64,000 nucleotides of DNA, from contig NZ_CP134062.1 of NCBI RefSeq assembly GCF_031583025.1, forward strand, positions 1,612,001 to 1,676,000. The letters run 5' to 3'. A model generated the notes under the pieces. The model ran no database searches. It saw only the letters and a program-made list of their open reading frames with translations, and was not told the origin of the DNA. This DNA is from Mycobacterium sp. Z3061. GTDB lineage: Bacteria > Actinomycetota > Actinomycetes > Mycobacteriales > Mycobacteriaceae. Position numbers and translations under genes: made by a program. Each line of letters starts with the position of its first letter. Positions within the stretch are counted from its first letter, which is position 1. This document shows positions 1-9,515 of this stretch, piece by piece.

Positions 1-845
1 AAATGGTCCGGGAGCAGATCCTCAGCCAGGGCCAGCATCTCGGGGAAGGTCCGCGGCGGCTTCTCGTGTGCCACCCCGAACGTGGTCAGCACCCATGTGC
101 CGTCCTCGTAGTACAGCATGCCCAGCCCCAGTGACTTGTCGTGCGAGGCGCCGGCGACCACCACCTTTTCGGCGATCAGCCCTTCGGGCATGCGGAATTG
201 GTGTGTGGCGTAGTTGATTCCGATGTCGACGGTCGCCTCCGGGGCACGCTGATAGCCCCACTGGTCCAACCACACCGGCAGCCGGGTACCGCGGCCCGCG
301 GCGTCGACCACCAGGTCGGCGGCGACAAACTCCGGCTCTTCACCCGGCACCGCCGGGTCCAGCAGCACGCCGGTCACCCGCTGCAGGGCCGGTTCGAAAC
401 GCGGCTCGGCGACCGGGCGCCGGACGATCTCCACGTTGTCGATGTCGAGCACGCGGCGCCGGATCTGCCACTCCAGGTGCGGGCGGCTGGGCACGTAGGC
501 GGTGAACTCGTCGCGCAGGGTGTGCCCGGTGCCCAGGACGTGGCCGGCGGCGCCGAGATGAATGCAATCCGGCCGGTTTTCGAGCATCGGCACGCCCGCG
601 GCCACCATGTCTTCCAGCAGACCGGGAAACAGGCTCTCGAACTCGTTGGCCCCGCGCGCCATCAGCATGTGCAGATGACGGTCCTGGGGGACGGTGGCGC
701 GGTTGGCCGGTGTGCCCGGCAGGTCGTCCCGCTCGAATACCGTCACCCGCCCATAGAAGTCGGAAAGCACCCGCGCCGCGGACAGCCCCGCGATGCTCGC
801 TCCGATCACCACCGCATGATTCTTGTTCTCTACGCTCCCCACCAT
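1..845 (-). CDS. FAD-dependent oxidoreductase, 3' end outside window
   Basis: Flavoprotein oxidoreductase of the aromatic-hydroxylase/geranylgeranyl-reductase-like superfamily; its substrate cannot be told from sequence. The first 281 codons are visible. The ATG at 845 gives M-V-G-S-V-E, followed by a dinucleotide-binding fold (VVIGASIAGLSAARVL, about residues 11-26) and an acidic strand end (VFERDD) that would hold the FAD ribose. A later D-A-A-G stretch (LVVDAAGRGTRLP) is the second FAD contact typical of this superfamily. It is divergent from the permease at 906. Position and strand match Rv3254 of M. tuberculosis, which lies next to the alkB cluster. A TACTCT box six bases before the ATG suggests a leaderless transcript. 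Confidence 0.8.
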   Translation of the reverse strand, partial: MVGSVENKNHAVVIGASIAGLSAARVLSDFYGRVTVFERDDLPGTPANRATVPQDRHLHMLMARGANEFESLFPGLLEDMVAAGVPMLENRPDCIHLGAAGHVLGTGHTLRDEFTAYVPSRPHLEWQIRRRVLDIDNVEIVRRPVAEPRFEPALQRVTGVLLDPAVPGEEPEFVAADLVVDAAGRGTRLPVWLDQWGYQRAPEATVDIGINYATHQFRMPEGLIAEKVVVAGASHDKSLGLGMLYYEDGTWVLTTFGVAHEKPPRTFPEMLALAEDLLPDH

Positions 846-851
846 TCCCGC

Positions 852-857
852 AGAGTA
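852..857 (-). promoter_or_regulatory. -10 box of a probable leaderless promoter
   Basis: On the minus strand TACTCT is followed by six bases and then the ATG at 845, the usual TANNNT-N6-start layout of mycobacterial leaderless mRNAs. A 13-bp dyad AGTAC-CCA-GTACT (854-866) overlaps it and also lies upstream of the divergent permease, so a regulator bound there could affect both genes. Confidence 0.45.
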
Positions 858-905
858 CCCAGTACTGTGCGGACACAACTGCAGGTGAGGAGAAGGGGCG
901 GGCAG

Positions 906-2390
906 ATGTCCGGTCGCTGGCGCACGAAATCGGTCGAGCAATCGATCGCCGACACCGACGAGCCGACGACCCGGCTCCGCAAGGACCTGACCTGGCTTGA
1001 CCTGGTGGTCTTCGGCGTCTCGGTGGTGATCGGGGCCGGCATCTTCACCGTCACCGCATCCACCACCGGCGACATCACCGGCCCGGCGATCTGGATCTCG
1101 TTTCTGATCGCGGCAGGCACCTGCGCCCTGGCGGCGTTGTGCTACGCCGAATTCGCCTCCACCCTGCCGGTGGCCGGCAGCGCCTACACCTTCTCCTACG
1201 CCACCTTCGGAGAGTTTCTGGCCTGGATCATCGGCTGGAATCTGGTGCTGGAGTTGGCAATCGGCGCGGCGGTGGTCGCCAAGGGCTGGTCCAGCTACCT
1301 CGGGACGGTATTCGGGTTCGCCGGCGGCACCGTCGCGCTGGGGCCGATCGACTTTGACTGGGGCGCGCTGCTGATCGTCACGCTGGTGGCGATTCTGCTG
1401 GTGCTGGGCACCAAGCTGTCGTCCCGGTTCTCCGCCGTGGTCACTGCGATCAAGGTGTCGGTCGTCATCCTGGTCGTGATCGTCGGCTCCTTCTATATCA
1501 AGGCCGCCAACTTCACGCCGTTCATCCCCAAACCCGAAGCCGAGCATCAGGGCAGGGGCATGGACCAGTCCGTGCTGTCGCTGCTGACCGGCGCCGGTGG
1601 CAGCCACTACGGCTGGTACGGCGTGCTGGCGGGCGCCTCGATCGTCTTCTTCGCGTTCATCGGGTTCGACATCGTGGCGACCATGGCCGAGGAGACCAAG
1701 AACCCGCAGCGCGACGTCCCACGAGGCATCCTGGCCTCACTCGGCGTCGTGACGCTGCTCTACGTGGCGGTGGCGGTCGTGCTGTCCGGAATGGTGTCCT
1801 ACACCCAGCTGCGCACCGTACCCGGGCACGGGCAGGCGAACCTGGCCACCGCGTTCCAGGCCAACGGCATCTACTGGGCCAGCGGAATCATCTCGGTCGG
1901 AGCGCTGGCCGGCCTGACCACGGTGGTGATGGTGCTGATGCTCGGCCAGTGCCGGGTGCTCTTCGCGATGGCGCGCGACGGTCTGTTGCCCCGGAGCCTG
2001 GCCAAGACCGGCTCGCGCGGCACACCGGTGCGGATCACCGTGCTGGTCGCGGTGGTGATCGCGGCGACGGCGTCGGTGTTTCCGATCAACAAGCTCGAAG
2101 AGATGGTCAACGTCGGCACCCTGTTCGCCTTCGTCCTGGTGTCGGCCGGCGTCATCGTGCTGCGCCGGACCCGGCCGGACCTGCCCCGCGGGTTCAGCGC
2201 GCCCTGGGTGCCGGTGCTGCCGATCGCGTCGGTGTGCGCGTGCCTGTGGCTGATGCTCAACCTGACCGCGCTGACCTGGGTGCGGTTCGGCGTCTGGTTG
2301 CTGGTGGGCGTCGCGATCTACCTCGGCTACGGCCGCCGGCATTCAGTGCAGGCAAGACGCGAGAAGGGTGACGCCGACCTGGACATTTAG
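906..2390 (+). CDS. APC-family amino-acid permease
   Basis: Cytoplasmic-membrane amino-acid/cation symporter of the APC superfamily, probably for cationic or neutral amino acids. The product is 494 residues with about 12 hydrophobic segments. The first, after a charged N-terminus (TRLRKDLTWLDLVVFGVS), contains the glycine-rich G-A-G-I-F unwound helix that binds the substrate amino group in this family. The conserved F-I-G-F-D-x-V-A-T-M-A-E-E block of helix 6 is also present. I chose the ATG at 906 because GAGGAGAAGG (887-896) is well spaced before it; the frame is open far upstream, but only as a shadow of the opposite-strand flavoprotein gene. Context equals Rv3253c, next to alkB. Confidence 0.88.
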   Translation: MSGRWRTKSVEQSIADTDEPTTRLRKDLTWLDLVVFGVSVVIGAGIFTVTASTTGDITGPAIWISFLIAAGTCALAALCYAEFASTLPVAGSAYTFSYATFGEFLAWIIGWNLVLELAIGAAVVAKGWSSYLGTVFGFAGGTVALGPIDFDWGALLIVTLVAILLVLGTKLSSRFSAVVTAIKVSVVILVVIVGSFYIKAANFTPFIPKPEAEHQGRGMDQSVLSLLTGAGGSHYGWYGVLAGASIVFFAFIGFDIVATMAEETKNPQRDVPRGILASLGVVTLLYVAVAVVLSGMVSYTQLRTVPGHGQANLATAFQANGIYWASGIISVGALAGLTTVVMVLMLGQCRVLFAMARDGLLPRSLAKTGSRGTPVRITVLVAVVIAATASVFPINKLEEMVNVGTLFAFVLVSAGVIVLRRTRPDLPRGFSAPWVPVLPIASVCACLWLMLNLTALTWVRFGVWLLVGVAIYLGYGRRHSVQARREKGDADLDI

Positions 2391-2421
2391 GTCGATTTTG
2401 GATACTTAGTTTACAAAACAA

Positions 2422-2445
2422 CGTCCCGTGTCTAGACACGAGACG
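2422..2445. promoter_or_regulatory. 24-bp operator-like palindrome before alkB
   Basis: The central 14 bases, CGTGTCTAGACACG (2427-2440), are a perfect palindrome. Flanking CGTC and GACG extend the dyad to 24 bp with one mismatched pair. It lies about 58 bp before the alkB ATG in the only promoter-sized gap of the operon. The operon ends with a TetR regulator, so this is the obvious candidate for its autoregulatory operator. Assignment is by position and symmetry only. Confidence 0.6.
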
Positions 2446-2502
2446 TAAACAGTTGTAATGTCCAACCTCAAGTGGTGAGACTCACACAAGGAGGTTTGGC
2501 GT

Positions 2503-3738
2503 ATGACCACACAAATCGACGGCACTCCGGAGGTGCCGGTGTACGAATGGCGCGACAAGAAGCGCTATCTGTGGCTGATGGGATTGATCGCCCCGACGGC
2601 GCTGTTCGTGATGCTGCCGGTGATCTGGGGGCTGAACCAGCTCGGCTGGCACTCCGCGGCGCAGCTGCCGCTGTGGATCGGGCCGTTCCTGGTCTACATC
2701 CTGTTGCCGCTGCTGGACCTGCGGTTCGGTCCGGACGGGCAGAACCCCCCGGACGAGGTCATGGAGCGGCTGGAGAACGACAAGTACTACCGCTACTGCA
2801 CCTATATCTACATCCCGTTCCAGTACGCCAGCGTGGTCCTGGGCGCCTACCTGTTCACCGCGTCGAACCTGCACTGGCTGGGTTATGAAGGCGGACTGGG
2901 CTGGCTGGGCAAGGTCGGCGTGGCGCTCTCGGTGGGCGTGCTCGGCGGCGTCGGCATCAACACCGCGCACGAGATGGGCCACAAGAAGGACTCGCTGGAG
3001 CGCTGGCTGTCCAAGATCACCCTGGCGCAGACCGCGTACGGCCACTTCTACATCGAGCACAACCGCGGTCACCACGTCCGCGTTTCCACCCCGGAGGACC
3101 CCGCCTCGGCCCGCTTCGGTGAGACGTTCTGGGAATTCCTGCCCCGCAGCGTCATCGGCAGCGCCCGCTCCTCGGTTCACCTGGAGGCGCAGCGCATCCG
3201 CCGGCTCGGCAAGAGCCCCTGGGACCCGCGTACCTACCTGGGCAACGACGTGCTGAACGCCTGGGCGATGACCGTGGTGCTGTTCGGCGCGCTGATCGCG
3301 GCCTTCGGGGTGAGCGTGATCCCGTTCCTGGTCATCCAGGCGATCTTCGGTTTCAGCCTGCTGGAAGCCGTCAACTACCTCGAGCACTACGGACTGTTGC
3401 GGCAGAAGAACGCCAACGGCCGGTACGAGCGCTGCGCCCCGGTGCACAGCTGGAACTCCGACCACATCGTCACCAACCTGTTCCTGTACCACCTGCAGCG
3501 GCACAGCGACCACCACGCCAACCCCACGCGCCGCTACCAGACGCTGCGCAGCATGGAGGGTGCGCCCAACCTGCCCAGCGGGTACGCGTCGATGATCTCG
3601 CTGACCTACTTCCCGCCGCTGTGGCGCAAGGTGATGGACCACCGGGTGCTGGACCACTACGACGGCGACATCACCAAGGTGAACGTGCAGCCCCGGCTGC
3701 GGAAGAAGCTGCTCGCCAAGTACGGAGTGGCAGCATGA
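2503..3738 (+). CDS. alkB: Alkane 1-monooxygenase
   Basis: Integral-membrane non-haem di-iron hydroxylase that converts medium-chain n-alkanes to 1-alkanols, with electrons from rubredoxin. All histidine boxes are present: H-E-M-G-H (156-160), E-H-N-R-G-H-H (185-191), L-Q-R-H-S-D-H-H-A (332-339) and the AlkB-specific N-Y-L-E-H-Y-G (around His295). Hydrophobic stretches alternate between them, and 411 residues is normal for the family. A perfect AAGGAGG (2488-2494) stands eight bases before the ATG. The stop overlaps the first rubredoxin start (ATGA). It heads the alkB-rubA-rubB-alkX operon, as in Rv3252c-Rv3249c. Confidence 0.97.
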   Translation: MTTQIDGTPEVPVYEWRDKKRYLWLMGLIAPTALFVMLPVIWGLNQLGWHSAAQLPLWIGPFLVYILLPLLDLRFGPDGQNPPDEVMERLENDKYYRYCTYIYIPFQYASVVLGAYLFTASNLHWLGYEGGLGWLGKVGVALSVGVLGGVGINTAHEMGHKKDSLERWLSKITLAQTAYGHFYIEHNRGHHVRVSTPEDPASARFGETFWEFLPRSVIGSARSSVHLEAQRIRRLGKSPWDPRTYLGNDVLNAWAMTVVLFGALIAAFGVSVIPFLVIQAIFGFSLLEAVNYLEHYGLLRQKNANGRYERCAPVHSWNSDHIVTNLFLYHLQRHSDHHANPTRRYQTLRSMEGAPNLPSGYASMISLTYFPPLWRKVMDHRVLDHYDGDITKVNVQPRLRKKLLAKYGVAA

Positions 3739-3908
3739 GCGCGGCCTACAAGTGCCCCGTCTGCGACTACCGCTATGACGAGGCCAAAGGCGATGCCCGC
3801 GAAGGTTTCCCGGCCGGCACCGGCTGGGACCAGGTCCCCGATGACTGGACTTGTCCGGACTGCGCCGTCCGCGAGAAGCCCGATTTCGAACTAGTCCAGG
3901 AAGGATGA
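3735..3908 (+). CDS. rubA: Rubredoxin, first copy
   Basis: A 57-residue one-iron electron carrier that passes electrons from rubredoxin reductase to AlkB. The two C-x2-C knuckles that bind the FeS4 iron are C-P-V-C near residue 7 and C-P-D-C near residue 41, with the usual aromatic Y-x-Y-D and D-D-W-T-C-P-D-C surroundings. Translation is probably coupled to alkB through the four-base ATGA overlap. Together with the next gene it makes the usual mycobacterial rubredoxin pair; by position this is the rubA (Rv3251c) equivalent. Confidence 0.95.
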   Translation: MSAAYKCPVCDYRYDEAKGDAREGFPAGTGWDQVPDDWTCPDCAVREKPDFELVQEG

Positions 3909-3914
3909 GATGAC

Positions 3915-4097
3915 ATGAGTGACTACAAGCTCTACCAGTGCGTGCAGTGCGGTTTCGAGTACGACGAGGAGCTGGGCTGGCCGGAAGACGGCATCGCGCC
4001 CGGCACCCGGTGGGACGACATCCCCGAGGACTGGAGCTGCCCGGACTGCGGTGCCGCGAAGTCGGACTTCGTGATGGTGGAGGTCGCCCGGTCATGA
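3915..4097 (+). CDS. rubB: Rubredoxin, second copy
   Basis: A 60-residue rubredoxin with iron ligands in C-V-Q-C near residue 9 and C-P-D-C near residue 43. E-D-W-S-C-P-D-C-G resembles the AlkG-type rubredoxins that work with AlkB. In Pseudomonas only one of the two rubredoxin classes supports alkane hydroxylation, so the two copies here may not be interchangeable. It starts seven bases after rubA ends and its stop overlaps the TetR gene start (ATGA), so all four genes are likely co-translated. Position equals rubB (Rv3250c). Confidence 0.95.
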   Translation: MSDYKLYQCVQCGFEYDEELGWPEDGIAPGTRWDDIPEDWSCPDCGAAKSDFVMVEVARS

Positions 4098-4744
4098 TCG
4101 GCACCAACTTCGCTGCCAAAACAGATATCGTCGCGCCTGTGAAGCGGATTCCCTACGCCGAAGCGTCCCGCGCGTTGTTGCGGGATTCGGTGCTCGACGC
4201 GATGCGGGATCTGCTGCTCACCCGCGACTGGTCCGCCATCACACTGTCCGACGTGGCCCGGGCCGCCGGCATCAGCCGGCAGACCATCTACAACGAGTTC
4301 GGGTCCCGGCAGGGCCTGGCGCAGGGTTACGCCCTGCGCCTGGCCGACCGGCTGGTCGACACCGTCAAGGGCGCGCTGGACGCCAACATCGGCAACATCT
4401 ACGAGTCGTTTTTGCAGGGCTTCCGGGCCTTCTTCGCCGAGTCGGCGGCCGACCCGTTGGTGATCTCGCTGTTGACCGGCGTCGCCAAGCCGGATCTGCT
4501 GCAGCTGATCACCACCGACAGCGCGCCCATCATCAGCCGGGCGTCAGAGCGGCTGGCCACCGCATTCACCCAGACGTGGCTGGCCACCAGCGACGACGAC
4601 GCCGGTGTGCTGTCGCGGGCGATCGTCCGGCTGTGCTTGAGCTACGTGTCGATGCCGCCCGAGGCCGACCACGACGTCGCGGCGGATCTGGCCAGGATGA
4701 TGACCCCGTTCGCGGAGCGTCACGGCGTCATCAACGTGCCCTGA
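4094..4744 (+). CDS. alkX: TetR-family regulator of the alkane operon
   Basis: A 216-residue TetR repressor. The N-terminal helix-turn-helix ([20 protein letters not shown], about residues 49-68) is canonical, and the C-terminal part is a helical ligand-binding domain that probably senses an alkane, alkanol or fatty acid. It is the last gene of the alkB operon and overlaps rubB by four bases, so it would be made with the enzymes and could close a feedback loop at the palindrome 2422-2445. Equivalent to Rv3249c. The symbol alkX is used for actinobacterial regulators in this position; function is inferred from context. Confidence 0.88.
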   Translation: MIGTNFAAKTDIVAPVKRIPYAEASRALLRDSVLDAMRDLLLTRDWSAITLSDVARAAGISRQTIYNEFGSRQGLAQGYALRLADRLVDTVKGALDANIGNIYESFLQGFRAFFAESAADPLVISLLTGVAKPDLLQLITTDSAPIISRASERLATAFTQTWLATSDDDAGVLSRAIVRLCLSYVSMPPEADHDVAADLARMMTPFAERHGVINVP

Positions 4745-4847
4745 CCAGGACGGCTATTGGCCGGAGGCTAGAGTGAGTCCAGAGAGTTACTGGGCCGACG
4801 CGCCTACTCAGACTCAAAGAAGCCCCCAAAGAAGGATGTAAACCCCT

Positions 4848-6326
<1,479 letters not shown>

Positions 6327-6341
6327 GTCGGGTCTCGGCGC

Positions 6342-6391
6342 GAGTGTGCGGCCAGCCGCACAGCCGACACCGAGTGTGCGGCCTGCCGCAC
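6342..6391 (+). repeat. Two tandem hairpin repeats
   Basis: GAGTGTGCGGC followed by CA or CT and GCCGCAC occurs at 6342-6361 and again at 6372-6391, exactly 30 bp apart. Each copy can form a 6-7 bp GC stem. They follow the sahH stop and precede tmk. They may act as a terminator or be a scattered mycobacterial palindromic repeat. Confidence 0.6.
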
Positions 6392-6408
6392 CACCGTCCG
6401 CGTGCGGG

Positions 6409-6414
6409 TAGCCT
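6409..6414 (+). promoter_or_regulatory. -10 box of tmk, probable leaderless promoter
   Basis: TAGCCT followed by six bases and the GTG at 6421, with no Shine-Dalgarno sequence. This supports the GTG as first codon of both mRNA and protein. Confidence 0.5.
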
Positions 6415-6420
6415 CGCGCC

Positions 6421-7053
6421 GTGCTGATCGCGATCGAAGGCGTCGACGGCTCCGGCAAGCGCACGCTGACCGACGGCCTGCGCGCGCACCTGCACCGCGC
6501 CGGCAAGTCGGTGGCGACGCTGGCGTTCCCGCGCTACGGGCAGTCCATCACCGCTGACCTCGCGGCCGAGGCGCTGCACGGTCAGCACGGTGATCTCGCG
6601 CAATCGGTGTACGGGATGGCGACATTGTTCGCGCTCGACCGGGCCGGGGCCGTCACGGAGATTAACCGGCTGCGGCGCGAGCACGACGTGCTGATCCTGG
6701 ACCGCTACGTCGCCTCCAACGCCGCCTACAGCGCGGCCCGGTTGCATCAGGACGCTACCGGGGACGCGGTGGCGTGGGTCCACGCGCTGGAATACGAGCG
6801 GCTTGCGCTACCGGTGCCGGACTGGCAGATCCTGCTCGCGGTGCCGGCCGAACTGGCCGGGCAGCGGGCCCGCGACCGCGCCGAGAGCGACCCGGGCCGG
6901 GCGCGCGACAGCTACGAACGCGACGACGGACTGCAACGGCGGACCGGCGAGGTGTACGCCGGACTGGCCGCCGCGGGGTGGTCCGGGCGATGGCTCGTGG
7001 TGGACGCGGACGTCGATCCGGCCGCTCTGGCGGCCGAGTTGACGGCCGTTTAG
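6421..7053 (+). CDS. tmk: Thymidylate kinase
   Basis: Phosphorylates dTMP to dTDP with ATP, an essential step of dTTP synthesis. The 210-residue protein opens directly with the P-loop (I-A-I-E-G-V-D-G-S-G-K-R-T, residues 3-15). It has the D-R-Y-V-A-S-N-A-A-Y-S-A-A-R segment with the DRY-like base-binding motif, and F-P-R-Y-G-Q for dTMP phosphate contact. Close likeness to Rv3247c is clear from memory. The GTG start gives the family-typical N-terminus and follows a leaderless-type -10 box. It lies upstream of mtrA in the same direction. Confidence 0.95.
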   Translation: MLIAIEGVDGSGKRTLTDGLRAHLHRAGKSVATLAFPRYGQSITADLAAEALHGQHGDLAQSVYGMATLFALDRAGAVTEINRLRREHDVLILDRYVASNAAYSAARLHQDATGDAVAWVHALEYERLALPVPDWQILLAVPAELAGQRARDRAESDPGRARDSYERDDGLQRRTGEVYAGLAAAGWSGRWLVVDADVDPAALAAELTAV

Positions 7054-7133
7054 CACAAAATCGGCGCTATTTGCCCTTATCAATCAAGAAACACCCGTGT
7101 GGTAGCCGAGTTTTGTCCGGATCTGGTGACACC

Positions 7134-7820
7134 ATGGACTCCATGAGGCAAAGGATTCTGGTCGTCGACGACGACGCTTCGCTGGCCGAGATGCTCACCA
7201 TCGTGTTGCGTGGGGAGGGTTTCGACACCGCGGTCATCGGCGATGGCACTCAGGCCCTGACCGCCGTGCGCGAGTTGCGTCCGGATCTGGTGCTGTTGGA
7301 CTTGATGCTGCCGGGCATGAACGGCATCGACGTCTGCCGGGTGCTGCGCGCCGATTCCGGCGTGCCGATCGTCATGCTGACCGCCAAGACCGACACCGTT
7401 GACGTGGTGCTCGGCCTGGAGTCCGGCGCCGACGACTACATCATGAAGCCGTTCAAGCCCAAGGAATTGGTGGCGCGGGTGCGGGCGCGGTTGCGGCGCA
7501 ACGACGACGAGCCCGCCGAGATGCTGTCCATCGCCGACGTCGACATCGACGTGCCGGCGCACAAGGTCACCCGCAACGGCGAGCAGATCTCCCTCACACC
7601 GCTGGAATTCGACCTGTTGGTCGCGTTGGCGCGTAAACCCCGCCAGGTGTTTACTCGTGATGTGCTGCTCGAACAGGTCTGGGGATACCGGCACCCGGCG
7701 GACACCCGCTTGGTGAACGTGCACGTCCAGCGCCTGCGCGCCAAGGTCGAAAAGGATCCCGAGAACCCGACCGTGGTTCTGACCGTTCGAGGAGTGGGTT
7801 ACAAGGCCGGCCCCCCGTGA
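7134..7820 (+). CDS. mtrA: Response regulator MtrA
   Basis: OmpR/PhoB-type response regulator, essential in M. tuberculosis, that controls cell-wall, division and replication genes. The receiver domain (about 5-120) has the acidic pair Asp12-Asp14, phospho-acceptor Asp56 (L-V-L-L-D-L-M-L-P-G), Thr in M-L-T-A-K and Lys in I-M-K-P-F. A winged-helix domain follows (about 130-228) with the D-T-R-L-V-N-V-H-V-Q-R-L recognition helix. The 228 residues are nearly identical to the M. tuberculosis protein as I recall it. The ATG at 7134 gives the conserved M-D-S-M-R-Q-R start. First gene of mtrA-mtrB-lpqB. Confidence 0.98.
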   Translation: MDSMRQRILVVDDDASLAEMLTIVLRGEGFDTAVIGDGTQALTAVRELRPDLVLLDLMLPGMNGIDVCRVLRADSGVPIVMLTAKTDTVDVVLGLESGADDYIMKPFKPKELVARVRARLRRNDDEPAEMLSIADVDIDVPAHKVTRNGEQISLTPLEFDLLVALARKPRQVFTRDVLLEQVWGYRHPADTRLVNVHVQRLRAKVEKDPENPTVVLTVRGVGYKAGPP

Positions 7821-7847
7821 TCCGGCGGCCGGGAGAGTGCGGTGTAG

Positions 7848-9515
7848 GTGATCTGGCGCTCTCCACGACGTAGTCGAGGTCGCTGGGGCCGTTCGGGGCC
7901 TCTGCCGCGCGGCTTGAGTGCTGTGAGCCGTGCCGTCGCTGTGGTTTGGCGTCGTTCCCTGCAACTGCGTGTCGTTGCGCTGACCCTGGGGTTGTCGCTG
8001 GCGGTGATTCTGGCGCTGGGTTTCGTGCTGACCAGCCAGGTCACCAATCGCGTGCTCGACGTCAAGGTCAAGGCCGCCACCGATCAGATCGAGCGGGCGC
8101 GCAACACCGTCAGCGGAATCGTCAACGGTGAGGAAACCCGCTCACTGGACAGCAGCCTGCAGTTGGCGCGCAACACGCTGACCTCGAAAACCGATCCCGC
8201 CTCCGGCGCCGGCCTGGCCGGTGCCTTCGACGCGGTGCTCATGGTGCCGGGGGACGGCCCGCGGGCCGCTTCGACGGCGGGACCCGTCGACCAGGTGCCC
8301 AACGCGTTGCGGGGCTTCGTCAAAGCAGGGCAGGCCGCTTACCAGTACGCGACGGTGCACACCGACGGGTTCTCCGGGCCGGCGCTGATCGTCGGGACAC
8401 CGACGTCGTCGAGGGTGGCGAACCTCGAGCTGTACCTGATCTTCCCGCTGGCCAACGAGCAGGCCACCATCACGCTGGTGCGCAGCACGATGGCCACCGG
8501 GGGGCTGGTGCTGCTGCTCTTGCTCGCGGGCATCGCCCTGCTGGTGTCGCGCCAGGTGGTGGTGCCGGTGCGGTCCGCCTCGCGGATCGCCGAGCGGTTC
8601 GCCGAGGGGCACCTGTCCGAGCGCATGCCGGTCCGCGGTGAGGACGACATGGCGCGGCTGGCGGTCTCGTTCAACGACATGGCCGAGAGCCTGTCCCGCC
8701 AGATCACCCAGCTCGAAGAGTTCGGCAACCTGCAACGCCGGTTCACCTCCGACGTCAGCCACGAACTGCGCACCCCGCTGACCACGGTGCGGATGGCCGC
8801 CGACCTGATCTACGACCACAGCGCCGACCTGGATCCCGCCCTGCGCCGCTCCACCGAATTGATGGTCAACGAGCTGGACCGCTTCGAGACGCTGCTCAAC
8901 GACCTGCTGGAGATCTCCCGGCACGACGCCGGGGTGGCCGAGTTGTCCGTAGAGGCGGTCGACCTGCGCACCACCGTCAACAAGGCCCTGACCAACGTCG
9001 GCCACCTGGCCGAGGAGGCCGGCATCGAGCTGCTGGTGGACATGCCGACCGAGGAAGTGATCGCGGAGGTCGACGCCCGCCGGGTGGAACGCATTCTGCG
9101 CAACCTGATCGCCAACGCCATCGACCATGCCGAGCACAAGCCGGTGCGGATCCGGATGGCGGCCGACGTGGACACGGTGGCAGTCACCGTCCGCGACTAC
9201 GGCGTCGGCCTGCGGCCCGGCGAGGAGAAGCTGGTGTTCAGCCGGTTCTGGCGCTCCGACCCGTCCCGGGTGCGGCGCTCCGGCGGTACCGGGCTGGGCC
9301 TGGCGATCAGCATCGAGGATGCCCGGCTGCACCAGGGCCGCCTGGAAGCCTGGGGCGAGCCCGGCCAGGGCGCCTGCTTCCGGCTGACGCTGCCGCTGGT
9401 GCGGGGGCACAAGGTGACCACCAGCCCGCTGCCCATGAAGCCGATCCCGGCGCCTGCGCCGGCGGCCAACCCGGCTGCCCTCGCCGATCAGCGCACCCGG
9501 GAGCACGCCGGATGA
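7848..9515 (+). CDS. mtrB: Sensor histidine kinase MtrB
   Basis: Membrane histidine kinase partner of MtrA, linked to septum formation and cell-wall state. It is 555 residues with a short basic N-terminus, a first membrane helix ([18 protein letters not shown]), an extracytoplasmic loop, a second helix near residue 220 and a HAMP segment. The phosphorylation site is His305 in [11 protein letters not shown]. Then come N (N-L-I-A-N-A-I-D-H), G1 (D-Y-G-V-G-L) and G2 (G-G-T-G-L-G-L-A) boxes. The GTG start at 7848 matches the M. tuberculosis N-terminus. Its stop overlaps the lpqB start (ATGA). Confidence 0.97.
   Translation: MIWRSPRRSRGRWGRSGPLPRGLSAVSRAVAVVWRRSLQLRVVALTLGLSLAVILALGFVLTSQVTNRVLDVKVKAATDQIERARNTVSGIVNGEETRSLDSSLQLARNTLTSKTDPASGAGLAGAFDAVLMVPGDGPRAASTAGPVDQVPNALRGFVKAGQAAYQYATVHTDGFSGPALIVGTPTSSRVANLELYLIFPLANEQATITLVRSTMATGGLVLLLLLAGIALLVSRQVVVPVRSASRIAERFAEGHLSERMPVRGEDDMARLAVSFNDMAESLSRQITQLEEFGNLQRRFTSDVSHELRTPLTTVRMAADLIYDHSADLDPALRRSTELMVNELDRFETLLNDLLEISRHDAGVAELSVEAVDLRTTVNKALTNVGHLAEEAGIELLVDMPTEEVIAEVDARRVERILRNLIANAIDHAEHKPVRIRMAADVDTVAVTVRDYGVGLRPGEEKLVFSRFWRSDPSRVRRSGGTGLGLAISIEDARLHQGRLEAWGEPGQGACFRLTLPLVRGHKVTTSPLPMKPIPAPAPAANPAALADQRTREHAG

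Noticed and set aside
141-905. Upstream extension of the permease frame
   Set aside because: It is antisense to the FAD oxidoreductase gene; a good ribosome-binding site and the family N-terminus point to ATG 906.
4742-4847. SAM/SAH riboswitch before sahH
   Set aside because: Only about 100 bases are available and I see no conserved SAH- or SAM-riboswitch core or strong paired helices.
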